A DNA stretch of 64,000 nt from Collybia mongolica (taxonomy: Eukaryota; Basidiomycota; Agaricomycetes; Agaricales; Clitocybaceae), in contig JAAXNY010000001.1 in NCBI GenBank assembly GCA_013420905.1, positions 2,294,001 to 2,358,000 of the forward strand, written 5' to 3'. Numbering within the stretch: the first letter of the stretch is position 1; every line of letters starts with the position of its first letter. Below the pieces are notes generated by a model that had not been told where the DNA came from, did not search any database, and saw nothing but the letters and a program-made list of their open reading frames with translations. Positions 35,303 to 47,091 of the stretch are shown piece by piece. The position numbers and the translations under genes are program-made.

Positions 35303-36887
35303 ATGGCCGATGCATCTTCAATTGCCTTTAATTCCCGGTGTGTTCATTCCATTTAACGCCTCTTGTACAGATGATGCTCACATATAGCTAACCCTAGATT
35401 ACTATACGTGAGAGAGCGAGTCCTTTGTGCCCAAGTGGCTAGTAATGATGTTCAACTCCAGAGCACTGCGCTCATATCGTTCACAGTATTGCTATTTGAC
35501 CATTGTCTGACCTTTGCAAATGAGGTGAGCATATATCTACCAATTCCCGATAAGTTACTGAGCAATATGCCTCGAATCAATTCAGGTCAAACATATTTGG
35601 GGAAAGAGGATCACACCATGTAATGCTCACCTCACACAATGGACTCAAACATATCTCATTATGATGACAACAGTTAGTGGGCTCTTTCTTGTCAACAGGT
35701 ACCTCGCTCCAACAGCTATGTCAATGTATATTGCATTGTATGTGGCTCCCAACCCCACCTGCAGAACGAGAGATGTACGTTTTTCCAACCATACTCTTAT
35801 GACACCATCTTTATGCTTGGTTTGACGCATTCACAGTGGTAATAAACTTGTACTTATTTCCTACAAAGCGTTGGATCTAATTTCTCCTTGTTATTAGCAC
35901 AGTTGGTGGTTTATCACTCGTTTTCGCTTTTTGTACAGCCTCGACATTAATCGCCGAAGCAATGTTAATTCTCAGGTGAGTTTCCAGGTACTAAATCCCC
36001 CTGACTTTATAGTAACAGGTCCAGTAGGGTTTATGCTGTTTATCGGAGCAACAAATTCATCCTTTCTTTGTTGTCGGCGGTTTGGATAGCACATCTCATT
36101 GTGCTGACTTATATCTATGATACAAGAAGTATATTATCTCATATGTTCACTTAGCAGGCTGTTCATGATACCGTTGTATAGGCACGTCCACAGTTCAACT
36201 CCCGGGGGCGCCGCCAGATTTATTGCTGAGGTATGTCTCATGCTTGCATTATATAGATCTATCTATAGCTTACCAACTAACAGCAAGGCCCGGGGCATAT
36301 TATTTGTGACCCCTGCGATCGTATTTGATACCATTGTGGGGGGCCTTCTGACGTTCGGTCTTTACCGAAGATCTGGGCCATTAAGAAACCAGACGCCACT
36401 GATGGCACTGGTATTTCAAGATGGATTGCTATACTTTGCTATTGTGTTCACGAGCAATATCGTCTGGATGCTGGTCCATACGATTGAGTCGGGAAAAATC
36501 AGCATGGTGGGTTACAACTTGTCTACTGTATCATTTTCAACGAACGATCAACGGACGTGCCTTAGTTTGGTATTTCATTCACGCCACTAAATATGTGAGT
36601 TGTTACTACATGTGACTTCAAGATTCTCAACCTTATTCATTGATGTCCGACAGCTGGTCTGGCTGGTATGATTATTCCACACGATATACATCCTCCTACA
36701 TGGTATTGACTGCTTCCATAGCATCACAACCATTATGACTAGCCGTATAACACTTAACCTCAGGATGTACAATCCTGTGGCCAGCAACGAACTTACGTTC
36801 CAATCTATGAGCTTGAGATTTGGGCGTAATTTCTGGCCCTCGAGTTCTCCTGAGAATGCTCAGATGAATGACGAGGATGGGACCTAA
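35303..36887 (+). CDS. DUF6533 seven-transmembrane protein, copy C
   Basis: The ATG homologous to the copy A start is absent, but a second in-frame ATG (35303, MADASSIAFNSR) corresponds to the internal Met of copy A. Exons continue through SFTVLLFDHCLTFANE, SGLFLVNRYLAPTAMSMY, VGGLSLVFAFCTASTLIAEAMLILR, VYAVYRSNKFILSLLSAVWI, GILFVTPAIVFDTIVGGLL, LMALVFQDGLLYFAIVF, the 12-nt microexon 36654-36665, then ITTIMTSRITLNLRMYNP and an acidic tail to TAA 36885-36887. All donors here are GT. Intron phases equal those of copy A. It is probably a functional member of the same orphan membrane family. Confidence 0.75.
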
Positions 36888-37807
36888 CAACTGCCACGGA
36901 ATAAAACTAGCGAGGTTTATGTATACAGAGTATAGTGTTTGACATGTCTGGTAGTATGTATGTGTGCCCAAAAAAATAGTCGCGATAAGACAATCATTGC
37001 TATCTTGTGCGCGCAGTCCATTCGAAGAAGACCGTAACAGGAAACACTTATTCTGGCCGGAAAAGGTGGTGGTAGCATGTGCGCCAGAGGCTGGCAGGAC
37101 GAAATATAGCGCCCGTTATTATCTCAGCGCGAATTACCACTCACCATATTTCAATCCGACCTACAGTATAACCACAACTACTCGAGTTTCCCACTCGCCC
37201 AGCCCTTTTCGACTTACCCATCGACCTCTTGCCCATTCACGACACCACCAGCCACACATGATCAATGCGCAGAAGTTTTGACATGCGATCCCGTATTGAT
37301 GCTGATGGGAGCATTACTTGTGCTGTACCGAACCGTGGGAAGATCTCTGACGCCAGTCAACACAAGTTTTGTTGAGGGACTCCTATGACCTTTTATTAAT
37401 CGAATAATGAGTCTTCTTCATCGTTGAAAAGTACTTTATCAATTTTATGAAACTGGGCCTATCAGTGGACGGCGGTGAGTAGCACTTGTCAATTCGTAAA
37501 AATTCTAACAATTGGTATCATTTTTTGTGTTTAAAATATACAGCAAGTTGACCCAACGTTGCCGTATATCGGGTTCGGACATGCGAAAACATCTCCAAAG
37601 TCAGTAAGGAGCGTCTATCATTGCTTCGCAGTTTGTTGGGAGACATGTTTTTAATTTTGACACCACATGGAGGTGGCTTGAGCTCCACACATCATGCATC
37701 AAGCACGTCATACCTAGTGGATATGCTGTATCACTCAGGCGAACTATAGATATGGATAGGATAGCAGGTGGCATTTTGGGAACTTTTGTCTCCCAGGGAC
37801 TCTTACG
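36888..37807. other. intergenic, upstream of the amino-acid permease pair
   Basis: About 0.9 kb with no supported gene. A plus-strand frame at 36964-37281 is rich in Ser, His and Pro and has no family signal. The duplicated module ends at about 36890, and sequence homologous to the second permease's upstream region was not obvious. Confidence 0.4.
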
Positions 37808-39786
37808 ATGTTGTTCATCCCCAATGCATCCGCATCGTATGATGCCGAGAAGTCCGTAGGCTCAACGTCCAGAGATTCGTTGTCACAGGAAGGACATGTT
37901 CATGTTCAGATTGCTCAGGAAAGAGGCCATGATGTCAAGTACAGAACGTGTTCGTGGCAGAAGGTGCGGATATGTCCATTAATTTCTCACCTCCCTTGAC
38001 TAATTTCTGTAGACGGCCGCGCTCCTGTTCTCAGAATATATTTGTCTTGCAATTCTATCGTTCCCTTGGTGAGTTCAACGACGATAAAATGCATCTTCTA
38101 ATCTAGTTAATAATGTGTGGTAGGTCATTCTCAATCCTTGGGATAGTCCCCGGGGTTATTGTCACGCTATCAGTAGCAACTACATGTCTTTACACATCGA
38201 TGGTCCTTTGGCGATATTGTCTCAAGCACCCTGAGATTCGCGATATCTGCGACATCGGGCAGAAACTTTTTGGTGGCTCCAAAGCAGCCTATAACGTAAC
38301 CTCACTCTTCTTCATTTTGAACAATACGTTCATCCAAGGCATGTTACCTGTATCTTCTTGGTCTGCGACAACCTACGATTCCCTTAGCTCTTCACGTCTT
38401 GGTCGGGGCACAACTCCTGAATACTTTGTCGAATTTCGCAACGTGCAGCGTGATATTCGGCGTTATCACCGTTGTGGTTTGCTTTTTTCTCACATTACCT
38501 CGGACGTTAAGCCAACTATCACATCTGGGACTCTTCAGTGCGATAGCCATGGGAATTGCGGTACTCCTGGTCATCATCTTCGCTGGCATTCAGAAACACC
38601 CTTTTGGTTACATCGCAGGGGAAGAGCCTAATGCCACAGTTATTCCTGTTAGTGGAATGACGTACATCATGGGTGAGTTTTTTTGCAATAATTTTCTCAT
38701 CACAAAGCTTACCTCGAAGTCGACCAGGAATGTCTGCTTTTCTTAACATTGTATATACTTTCATCGGGCAGGCCACAATTCCTTCCGTATGTTTTCTGCT
38801 CCCCCTCCCCCGTTCATCTGAATCACATTACATTGTAAGTTCATTGCTGAAATGGAAAATCCCAAAGACTTTCCGAAGGGTAAGTGCATTTTGGGGTGTT
38901 AACCCTGCCTTGTTTTGATCTCATAAAATAGCTCTCTGGGCTGTAACTATCGCTGAAATGGTCACATTCACACTCTGTGGTGCCCTCCTTTACCACTGGA
39001 TTGGTATGTCTTGCTCAAAATATGAACTTCCAAACCCCCATTAAATCCCACCTTAGGCAATCAATACATGGCTGCTCCGGCATTCGGATCTTTGGAACCT
39101 ATCTACAAAAAGGTCGCCTTTTCGTTTGCCTTACCCACAATCATCTTTCTCGGTGCTTTATATTCTGTAAGCCTCTTGAATATTGAATTCAATGTATGCT
39201 TGATATCAACTAGTCCGTAACATCGCGCTTCATCTTCTTCCGCCTGTTTAAGCACTCTAAACATCTTTACTCCAACTCCGTCACGGCGTGGAGCGTATGG
39301 GTGGGGATCATTGCCACCACGTGGGTAATGGCGTTTACCATTGCCCAAGTCATCCCGTTCTTTTCGGATATGCTGAGCTTGATGTGCTCCCTCTTTGGTG
39401 AGTTGGTACTCCGTTATTCATTCGCAGCTCAGTTAACGTATCTCAGACGGGTGGTTCGGGTAAACTCTTACCGAGTCAACGTGCCATAATAACTCATGCC
39501 ATCTTTATCCAGATTTATCTTCTGGGCTATGGCGTATCTCAGCCTTCACCCAGGTCAGGAGAAGTGGAATGGGACACTCAGGACGTTGGAAACTCTCCTC
39601 AATTACGCTCTTATCCTGTTGGGAATATACATAATAGTTGCTGGGACTTATGTACGCTTCCTTAGCTCTCATTTCTTATCTACCGCTAACTATTACTATG
39701 ATCAGACGTCTATTCAATCCATCATCAATTCCTATAAAGTACAGCTCGTTGGCTCCCCCTTTAGCTGTGCAAGCAAAGCCCTCTAA
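37808..39786 (+). CDS. Aa_trans family amino-acid permease (Mtr-like), copy 1
   Basis: The multi-exon gene starts MLFIPNASASYDAEKS (ATG 37808) and ends SCASKAL (TAA 39784-39786). Motifs run in the order RTCSWQK, TAALLFSEYICLAILSFPW, SFSILGIVPGVIVTLSVATT, WRYCLKHPEIRDICDIGQKL, LFFILNNTFIQ, FGVITVVVCFFLTLPRT, SAFLNIVYTFIGQATIPS, FIAEMENPKDFPKALW, AFGSLEPIYKKVAFSFALPT, HLYSNSVTAWSVWVGIIATT and MAYLSLHPG. About 11 helices and these motifs match fungal neutral/aromatic amino-acid permeases of the Neurospora mtr type (PF01490). The substrate is inferred from family. The intron at 38339-38387 has a GC donor (CAAG|GCATGT) where copy 2 has GT. The neighbour at 40361 is a tandem paralogue in the same orientation. 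Confidence 0.85.
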
Positions 39787-40360
39787 GACTATTCAGCCTC
39801 GGGAAATGGTTTAACACTTGCGTGTTTCAGCTCTCCAAGGGCTGACAGGAATTTCCAAACCTTACTCATCAACATCGAAGTCAAGGTCATGAGACATGTG
39901 AGGCCGAGGAAAGCGGCTGCGTGAGTGAGTCCCATTGTATGGCGAGGTAGCAATCGTGACTCGCAGCACGGAACAAATTATGATCTTGCACTGGCGAATT
40001 CATCCGTTTCACTGTGGTACGCATTTCCGATGTTTATGTTTTTGAGTGAGTAAGGTCGTCTGTATGCATGCCTTCAGCATGGGGGTTAGCTGCTACTGGA
40101 GTTTACCGAAGTGCTCGGATATGGAAAGTACCGGCAAACCGGACCACTGGAAGCCGCTGGAGTAAACCACTTCCATTTTACACCACTTCGCAGAACCCGG
40201 GTCACCAGGCAAACGTTTGACATGGCATAGAGGTGTGCAGAAGCATCAGTTATGACAGACTCAAGATGTACACTGGATTAACCACGCGGTGCGAAGGCAT
40301 GAAGCTGGGCGACTAATGGCCTGAGTTTTAAGGCTTTCTTTATCTCGTATCGCCTCTCTA
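39787..40360. other. spacer between tandem permeases
   Basis: A 574 bp gap that must contain the copy 1 3' end and the copy 2 promoter. No coding capacity was recognised. Confidence 0.45.
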
Positions 40361-42368
40361 TGGCATACCTTGCTGAAACACCATTGACGTACGATGTCGA
40401 AAAGCTCACAAGCTCCACGTCGGGAGGGTCACTAACAGAGGAGCAACTTGTGCTCGCCCAGATCACCCAAGAGAAAGGACATGAGGTCCGATATAGGACC
40501 TGTTCATGGCAGAAGGTACGAAATCCACTCTAGTTTCTGTTTATTTGACGAAATCCTTTAGACTGCCGCTCTTCTGTTCTCAGAGTACATCTGTCTCTCA
40601 GTTTTATCGTTCCCCTGGTCAGTCTATTGATCGCCAAGTATGTAACATAATTAAATACACCTTAGGTCGTTCTCAGTACTTGGGATGGTCCCCGGGATCA
40701 TTATCACATTCTCTGTGGCCACAATGTGTCTCTATACATCAATGACTCTGTGGCGGTACTGTCTCAGGCATCCTGAGATTCGCGATATCTGTGATATTGG
40801 ACAGAAGCTCTTCGGCGGCTCCAAACTGGCGTACAACATAACTTCGGTGTTTTTCATACTGAATAACATATTTATTCAAGGTAATTCTTTACCTCTTATG
40901 ATATGTTGTGACCGGCCGTTGTATAAAATATCTATTTTAGCTCTTCATATCTTGGTCGGAACAAAGCTCTTGAATACTTTATCAAATTCTGCAAAATGCA
41001 GCGTGGTATTCGGTATCGTCACCACTGCGATTTGCTTCCTTCTCACATTACCTCGCACGTTGAAACAACTTTCACATTTAGGCCTCTTCAGTACGATAGC
41101 CATGGGAATAGCAATTCTCCTAGGCATCATTTTTTCTGGTGTCCAGAGGCACCCATTTGGCTACAATACAGGAGAAGAACCCATTGTCACGGCTTTTCCG
41201 GTCACCGGAACGACCTACGTCACGGGTAAGTATGTCCCACTGGGACTCACCTTGCAACCCTTACATGAAAAAATCTACAGGAATGTCGGCCTTCCTTAAC
41301 ATTGCCTTTGTTTTACTCGGGCAGGCTGCGATTCCCTCGGTATAGTACCCATTCTACCTTTCCACATGTGGAACTTACGACACCGTCAGTTCATTGCAGA
41401 AATGGAAAACCCAAAAGACTTTCCCAAGGGTATGTAATGGTTGTGCTGATAACACAAGCCCCTAAACAACTGACATTGCAAACCAGCTCTCTGGACAGTT
41501 ACCATTGCCGAAGTAATCACATATACGATATGTGGCGCGCTCGTTTATCACTGGGTCGGTATGTATCCTCATTTGTCACTCTCATCATTTTTTTCACTGA
41601 GCTTCCTATTGCAGGTAACCAATACATAACCGCCCCAGCCTTTGGATCCTTACAACCACTTTTCAAGAAGGTTGCGTTTTCATTCTCAATACCTACCATC
41701 ATATTTCTCGGTTCTTTGTTCTCCGTAAGCTCTCCCTCATTCGTCCGAGTTTAATTGGCGAGTCCTAATTGACCCTCGATGTCGGACAGTCCGTGACAGC
41801 ACGCTTTGTCTTCTTTCGCATTTTCAAACACTCCAGACATCTTCATTCTCATACTATTACTGCGTGGACCGCATGGATAGGAATTATTTCCGTTACGTGG
41901 GTGGTGGCTTTCATTATCGCCCAGGTTATTCCCTTCTTCTCTGACATGCTGGGTTTGATGTGTTCTCTATTTGGTAAATATTACTTGAAACCTTCACTCA
42001 CATAATTGACCTGATTGATCGTGTCAGACGGGTGGTTCGGGTAAATACCCAAAGCTTAGCTCATTCCACAGCAACAACTCATATCATCTTTGTGCTTAGA
42101 TTTATATTCTGGGCCATGGCCTATCTAAGCCTGCATCCGGGACCAGAAAAATGGAACGGACCCCTTAAGACCATGGAAACCCTCATCAATTACGCTTTCA
42201 TTTTGGTTGGGATATACATCACAGTCGCCGGAACTTATGTATGCTCTTGGCTCAACTCCTCGTCCACTACTAATATTCTCTGCTTAGACATCTATTCAGT
42301 CCATCATCAATTCTTACGAAGCACAACTCGTCGGCTCACTGTTTAGCTGTGCGAGCAACGCCATCTGA
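40361..42368 (+). CDS. Aa_trans family amino-acid permease (Mtr-like), copy 2
   Basis: Tandem paralogue of the gene at 37808 with the same exon plan. It starts MAYLAETPLTYDVEKL (ATG 40361) and continues RYRTCSWQK, TAALLFSEYICLSVLSFPW, SVLGMVPGIIITFSVATMC, WRYCLRHPEIRDICDIGQKL, LNTLSNSAKCSVVFGIVTT, GMSAFLNIAFVLLGQAAIPS, FIAEMENPKDFPKALW, SVTARFVFFRIFKHSRHL and MAYLSLHPGPEKWNG, ending SCASNAI (TGA 42366-42368). Most core segments are near-identical to copy 1; the N-terminal 40 residues and some loops differ. It likely imports neutral or aromatic amino acids. Every intron position matches copy 1, but all donors are GT. Confidence 0.85.
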
Positions 42369-42675
42369 ACACCATCGAATGCTACGGCTCGATTTTCGTT
42401 TACACAGACCAATCGTACATCACAGACAGCGAATATGACACGTCAATAGCTGAATGGAGTTTAATATAAGACTCAGAATCTATGCATTCTCCCGATGGTC
42501 CAATAATGAACCCGTAGTGTGAACTGTTTGCTTATACTGACAGGGAACACGATATGGCGGGAACACTGGATTGAATCACTTTATTTATCCATGAGTGGCT
42601 AGTTCGAGGGCCGCGTGTATGCGCCCATTATCCATCGGAATGATAGTCTACTAACTGGAAAACATGGAGGTCTCA

Positions 42676-44145
42676 TCAAGCCTTAGAGACGACTGGCTCC
42701 AATTGTATGGACGACTGGGTAAATATGAGGCATCCGTTTGAGCAGAAGAAAATATTAAAACTCACAACTTCCAGACTATTCGAATTGGGTGCATCCGACC
42801 AAACTTCTGTAAATACCGTAATGCCGTCTCGCGAACACAAGTTTGATCCTTCCAATCCTCCCTTTCTTTCTTTTTTGCGGAGGCGCCACGGTAGACCGAC
42901 CCGATGAGCACTCAAATTCGATGCGATATGATGGTCCTCTGTGTATATTTCATTTCGGCCTCCGATGATATTTATACGGTTGTTGAGTATGACCAGGATC
43001 GTGTTAGAGTAGGACTTTGAGACCACCGCGGATGTGATTGGGTAATACACATTCTTCCTATATCGAACGCAAAGTACCAGGCCGACGATGTTGATACTTG
43101 CTAGAGGCGATTGTCATGGAAGGCGCCACATGAAACGATGTTATTGGGGCGTACCTGATATTATTCCAGTTTCTACAGTAGCTCTTATTAGGCGCGTAAT
43201 CTGCCTGTGTACTCTGGAGTTTATTATGGCGCGTTGACGAGCGAGCTAAGGGAATGATGTATATTCAGTATTTTGTTGAAACGGTTCAAATTAGCGGATG
43301 TATTACGTAGTAGGTCATGAATCCTACGACAAGGACATCACAAACAAGAGAGGCCCCGTTCCAGAGCTAAAGCAAGCATCAATACAGCTCTAATCGTGAA
43401 CGTAAGAATTGTCTGACCAAAATAAAAATGAAGGTTGGGTTGGCGGTTAAATTGTGAAGTTTCTTCACCAGGATAGCTTTCGCCCCAAGAACTAATGCCG
43501 CCACTATTGCACATACCGCGGTCTTGGTCTTGTAAGCACAAGGACAATAAATGAAATGGGACCGTGCTCACGAAAAATACGAGAGCAGAGGGTGTCCAAG
43601 TGCGTGAGAGGATCCTCAGTCTGTAAGCAAAAAACAGATGGCCAATGAATGCGACTGAAGGGGGAGCGATAACTTCTTTTATTCCCAATGGCTAAGGAAA
43701 TTTAAGACGTACCCAGTCCTCCGAAAACGGGAATTGCCAACCAAGTGAAACGGACATCCTCAATAGTGTCTGGGTCGCCCAGGTGCGTAACGAACGTATC
43801 GAATGCATCCCTCGTCAAGGTCACTGTCTGAAGTGTCTCAAGGAATAGTGTTGTATATGCTGTGATCTTCAGCTGTGTGCTGTCACCCGGAAATGCTATG
43901 TAGTATGTGTCTAGGAAGCAGCACAACGGTTAGCTCCATCTCGTTCGGAAAATGCGTCACTCACAAACTTGCACGAACAAAACCCCCTGCAGTGCACTAT
44001 TAGCTAGGTAGGATATAAGCTATGTCCGAAAGCCTGATGAGATGCTAGCGTAAGCTAGCGAGTGAGGTAGGGTTACCAAGGGTCCAGCTCTGTACGTTGA
44101 TGCACTTTGAGTTACGCATTCCACGACATAAAGGGGGGTAATTAC
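42676..44145 (-). CDS. DUF6534 transmembrane protein
   Basis: Minus-strand exons splice in phase. The order is STYRAGPL (ending 44077), LISYLANSALQGVLFVQV, YTYYIAFPGDSTQLKITAYTT…FGGL, APPSVAFIGHLFFAYRLRILSRTWTP, TKTAVCAIVAALVLGAKAIL, LWNGASLVCDVLVVGFMTYY, LARQRAIINSRVHRQITRLI…VETG, SINIVGLVLCVRYRKNVYYP, and SKSYSNTILVILNNR with a charged tail ending at 42676. The GPLL…QGVLFVQVYTYY start, LWNGASLVCDVL, and SYSNTILVILNNR are the signature blocks of DUF6534, an orphan seven-helix family of Agaricomycetes. The gene appears intact although no single frame is long. The initiator ATG upstream of 44077 was not identified. The function is unknown. Confidence 0.7.
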
Positions 44146-46672
44146 ATAGATGTAACGCTTTCGGAGGGGTTCTCCGTCATGGCACGTCGAGATTCGACCG
44201 GGAGTTCTAATCAGTAGCCCCCCTTTTAATACGTGTTCCCCTGCTATATTTAATTTGATATTGGGAGAACAATGCCGCAGGTGACGCTTCGATCTGACGC
44301 GTCTGAGCACATTTGATACGAAACGTTACCTTCGGTTGGTTCAATGGCTGCAAGCCCATTAGCAGGGCTGTTCTCTTGCGTCCTGGTTCAGCGAGGACGT
44401 AGCCGAACCGAGGGAGTGGGGCCCGATATCCGGGTGAGATTGTGCGACACTCCTCCAAACGCGCTTGCCTTGTCGTGATGAAAATGGATCTTTTTATATG
44501 TCCAATAGAAGATCAATTCTGCGTTACAGGTTTTTTCATCACGGAAATTTATACCTATCTTGATTTTACGTCAACAAGGGAGGTGGCTGTCCTTATCAAT
44601 GTTATCGTTGGCCCTTTAGTCACAGGAAAAGTATTTCATCAACATTTCAGAGCGAGACACCCCAATTTCGAAGAACGCTAGTGGTAAAGGCCGGGGCCTG
44701 TTTCTTGAGAGGGACGAGAGGTTGAATTGGGTACCCGTAGCGGTCCGCGGAATCCATAAGGGAAAAGTTCTTTGATGATCATATTAAGTAGCATCAGGTA
44801 ATTGCCACAGCTGGTGACGGATTCTTGTAACACAGGGTCATGGTCTTACAAGGGAAGGTCTAAGAGGACGCTATTTTTAAGGAGCTGATACCTAATTTGT
44901 CCTGGTCCATATCTCCAGAGCAGTGCTCAAGAGGACGGCAATTAGTCTGGGAGCCGAACGCGAGAGTTGCCCTTTCGTCAGCCACTGACCACCGTACGAC
45001 CGAGGACCTGATGTTCTAGATGGGCTTTCCTGGTCCTCCGGAAACTTGGAAAAGTACCGAATTTTACTTGTTAAAAATACGTCGGCCGAAGAGGCGAAAT
45101 TGCGTCAACGGGAAAACCTTGGCCCAAAGTTGTGGAACACGAGATGGCCGAGAATAACCTTGAAGGTTTATATCTGCATTGATCGTTTATGTCGTCGGGA
45201 GGTAGTGTCCGGGTTTGGGGGTAGAACTAAGCAAAATATGTCACAACTAGAAAGGCTTGGGGAGCAAATCTGATTCAAATGATTTGCTTCATGAGTGCCC
45301 CGTGTTTATCCTGCTATGCATTGTGTAGCATCATGCCGACCCACTGGAGCAAGATAGAGACTGCGGCCGCTATTGATTAGTACAGGTATCCTGGTAGCCT
45401 TAAGGATCTCAGAGAGATAATCAACTACAAAGGAAGCTGATGACGGCGAACAATATCTGACGGGAGATTTCGTGAGATGAGTAAAGGCGTCGTCAGAAAC
45501 AGATGCTCCATGCATTGATATCATATCGGCTCGAGTGGGCTGTGGGGTTCGGTCAGATTATTTGAGCGTACACAGCGATGCGGCCGATGAGAAACCTCCC
45601 ACGAAATAGTTTTTGGGCGCTCTGGTACAAATTTCTTCTGTTTCTCAAATACAGGAAGCCATGGCGTCGCTTCCCGTTACATGACCGTGTCCTAGAGGAG
45701 TCACGCTCAGTAAAAAAAATAGTCAGATATTTCGACATTAGTCAAAACAAAAAGTATAATTTCGCACGCGTGGCTTGCAGACGGACGAAAAGTGAGCACT
45801 GTTCCTGAAGTTTCTCCTGGGTGTTCTGAGGGGCATTTGGGCCGACCTGGCATGAGCTTATAGGTTTGATATGTCGTGGATGTCTGTTATTAACAGTGGG
45901 CATGGTTGACGTTCGAAACTAACTATGTAAGTTTGAGTTGAAGGTTTGAGCAAAAGAAGTCGCACGTGGTAAGTATGATCGCTCAGCGCTGAGCTGCTAA
46001 CCAAACAAAACTCATTCTGAGCATGACACGAACACCCTTTCTGTTTGGGCTGAGGGGTTGACAGCTGTATACCAACTGAAAAGCAGCCGGTAAGAAGGTA
46101 TTAGAGTCGACGTGTATATCGTAACCCCCTCTCCAACAACGGAGTTGAAAGAAAAGGATAGTAACGGCAAATATACGGATGCATTCGGTCAAACTACTGG
46201 TTCTCACTCGAGCGCTGGAAGCATGAAAACCGCTTGAAGTTCTTGTATTGACCCTGACGACTGCACGAGAATGTTTACGCGAGTGTATAGCATGTTTGCG
46301 GTCTTGAAAGTAGTGTGGTGGTGACCTTGTCCATGGTCATTGAGTTGGGTGGTGCTGCGGCGTCGTGCGTCCTCAGTTGAGGCGGCCAGACAGAAACCTG
46401 TCACGATCAGTCTATTCACTTTCAAACTGCTGGAGCCTGGCTTGGTACTGAACTGCGTTTTACCATGAAGTCTCTTTCCTTCCAAGCAGGTATTTGTGTT
46501 GGGTTACCCCGTCTAGGTGAATCGTATTTTGTGGGTCTGGGCTGGCAGTATGGAGGGGTAATAAACATATGAGTGAGTAGCGCCATGATAACAGTACATT
46601 AAACAATGATAATCGTGTAATAGGCAGGTATATCGAGAGAAATAGTCATGTCCATCATCTTGAACTAGATGA
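44146..46672. other. 2.5 kb region without a recognised gene
   Basis: Only short, overlapping frames on both strands, none with family resemblance or a consistent splice structure. A minus-strand frame at 46485-46204 (93 codons, MEGKRLHGKTQF…) is the longest near the right end and is not supported. No transposon ends, tRNA or tandem repeats were noticed. Confidence 0.4.
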
Positions 46673-46997
46673 TTAGAAGGCTCCTCTACGAGTGCGTCTC
46701 CGGCCAGTACGACCAGTGCGACGACGCGAACCAAAGCATCGACAGCACAAAATGTCGGCAATGACGTCAAATATCGTGACGATGATCTGAACGAATGGAT
46801 GAACAATAGTGCGAGCTGGGAATGAAAAAGAAAAACGAACAGTTGTTATTACGCCAACAATAGTCATTATCACATTAGCGATGGCAGATATGATGGCATT
46901 GATACCACGGCCGATTGCGGAGAATATTGAACCCTGAAATGTGGAGAGTATAAATCAGCGAAGATTTTGGAGATTCACAATGAGGTGGGCATACCAT
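46673..46997 (-). CDS. small hydrophobic basic-tailed protein (conserved Basidiomycota type)
   Basis: The first coding exon is only the ATG (46997-46995) and is followed by a 61 bp intron. Exon 2 (46933-46841) encodes GSIFSAIGRGINAIISAIAN and VIMTIVGVITT. A 54 bp intron with donor GTTCGT follows. Exon 3 (46786-46673) encodes IIVTIFDVIADILCCRCFGS and an Arg-rich tail (RRRTGRTGRRRTRRGAF). Total 69 residues. The form, a Gly/Ala/Ile-rich hydrophobic stretch, CC-R-C, then an Arg tail, matches a family of uncharacterised 60-75 residue basidiomycete proteins that I recall only as hypothetical. One membrane-embedded helix pair with a basic cytosolic tail is inferred. The second intron is a multiple of three, so retention would also give an open frame. 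Confidence 0.65.
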
Positions 46998-47091
46998 GAT
47001 ATGATTGTGGTAAAAGTGAAATGTATAGGTGGTTTGTGAGGGTATGAGGATCTGGGGTGTGATTTTGTTTGTGAAAGAGGGATGGTTTGGG

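Larger units (their letters stand above)
26041..36887. repeat. tandemly duplicated module: ATL - F-box - DUF6533 (one full, one decayed, one partial copy)
   Basis: Three diverged direct copies can be aligned by eye. Unit 1 covers ATL (26041-26613), an F-box remnant (26935-27790) and DUF6533 copy A (28499-30205). Unit 2 covers an ATL fragment (30518-30660), an F-box remnant (30830-31600) and DUF6533 copy B (32176-33420). Unit 3 covers an F-box remnant (about 34150-35050) and DUF6533 copy C (35303-36887). Shared landmarks include GCCTCCTG(T/C)AGAGACCCTG in the F-box copies of units 1 and 2, GGGCCATGGCCAC upstream of them, TTTGACCATTGTCT in DUF6533 A and C, and CTGGTC(G/T)(G/C) at the DUF6533 microexon. 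Divergence is substantial, so the duplications are not recent. Confidence 0.75.

Noticed and set aside
44160..44260. Possible tRNA-like segment with GATTCGAC
   Set aside because: No matching acceptor or anticodon arms could be paired around it.
44020..44310. Minus-strand frame as a separate 96-residue protein
   Set aside because: Its last part (VVECVTQSASTYRAGPL) is the first identified exon of the DUF6534 gene; the rest has no support.
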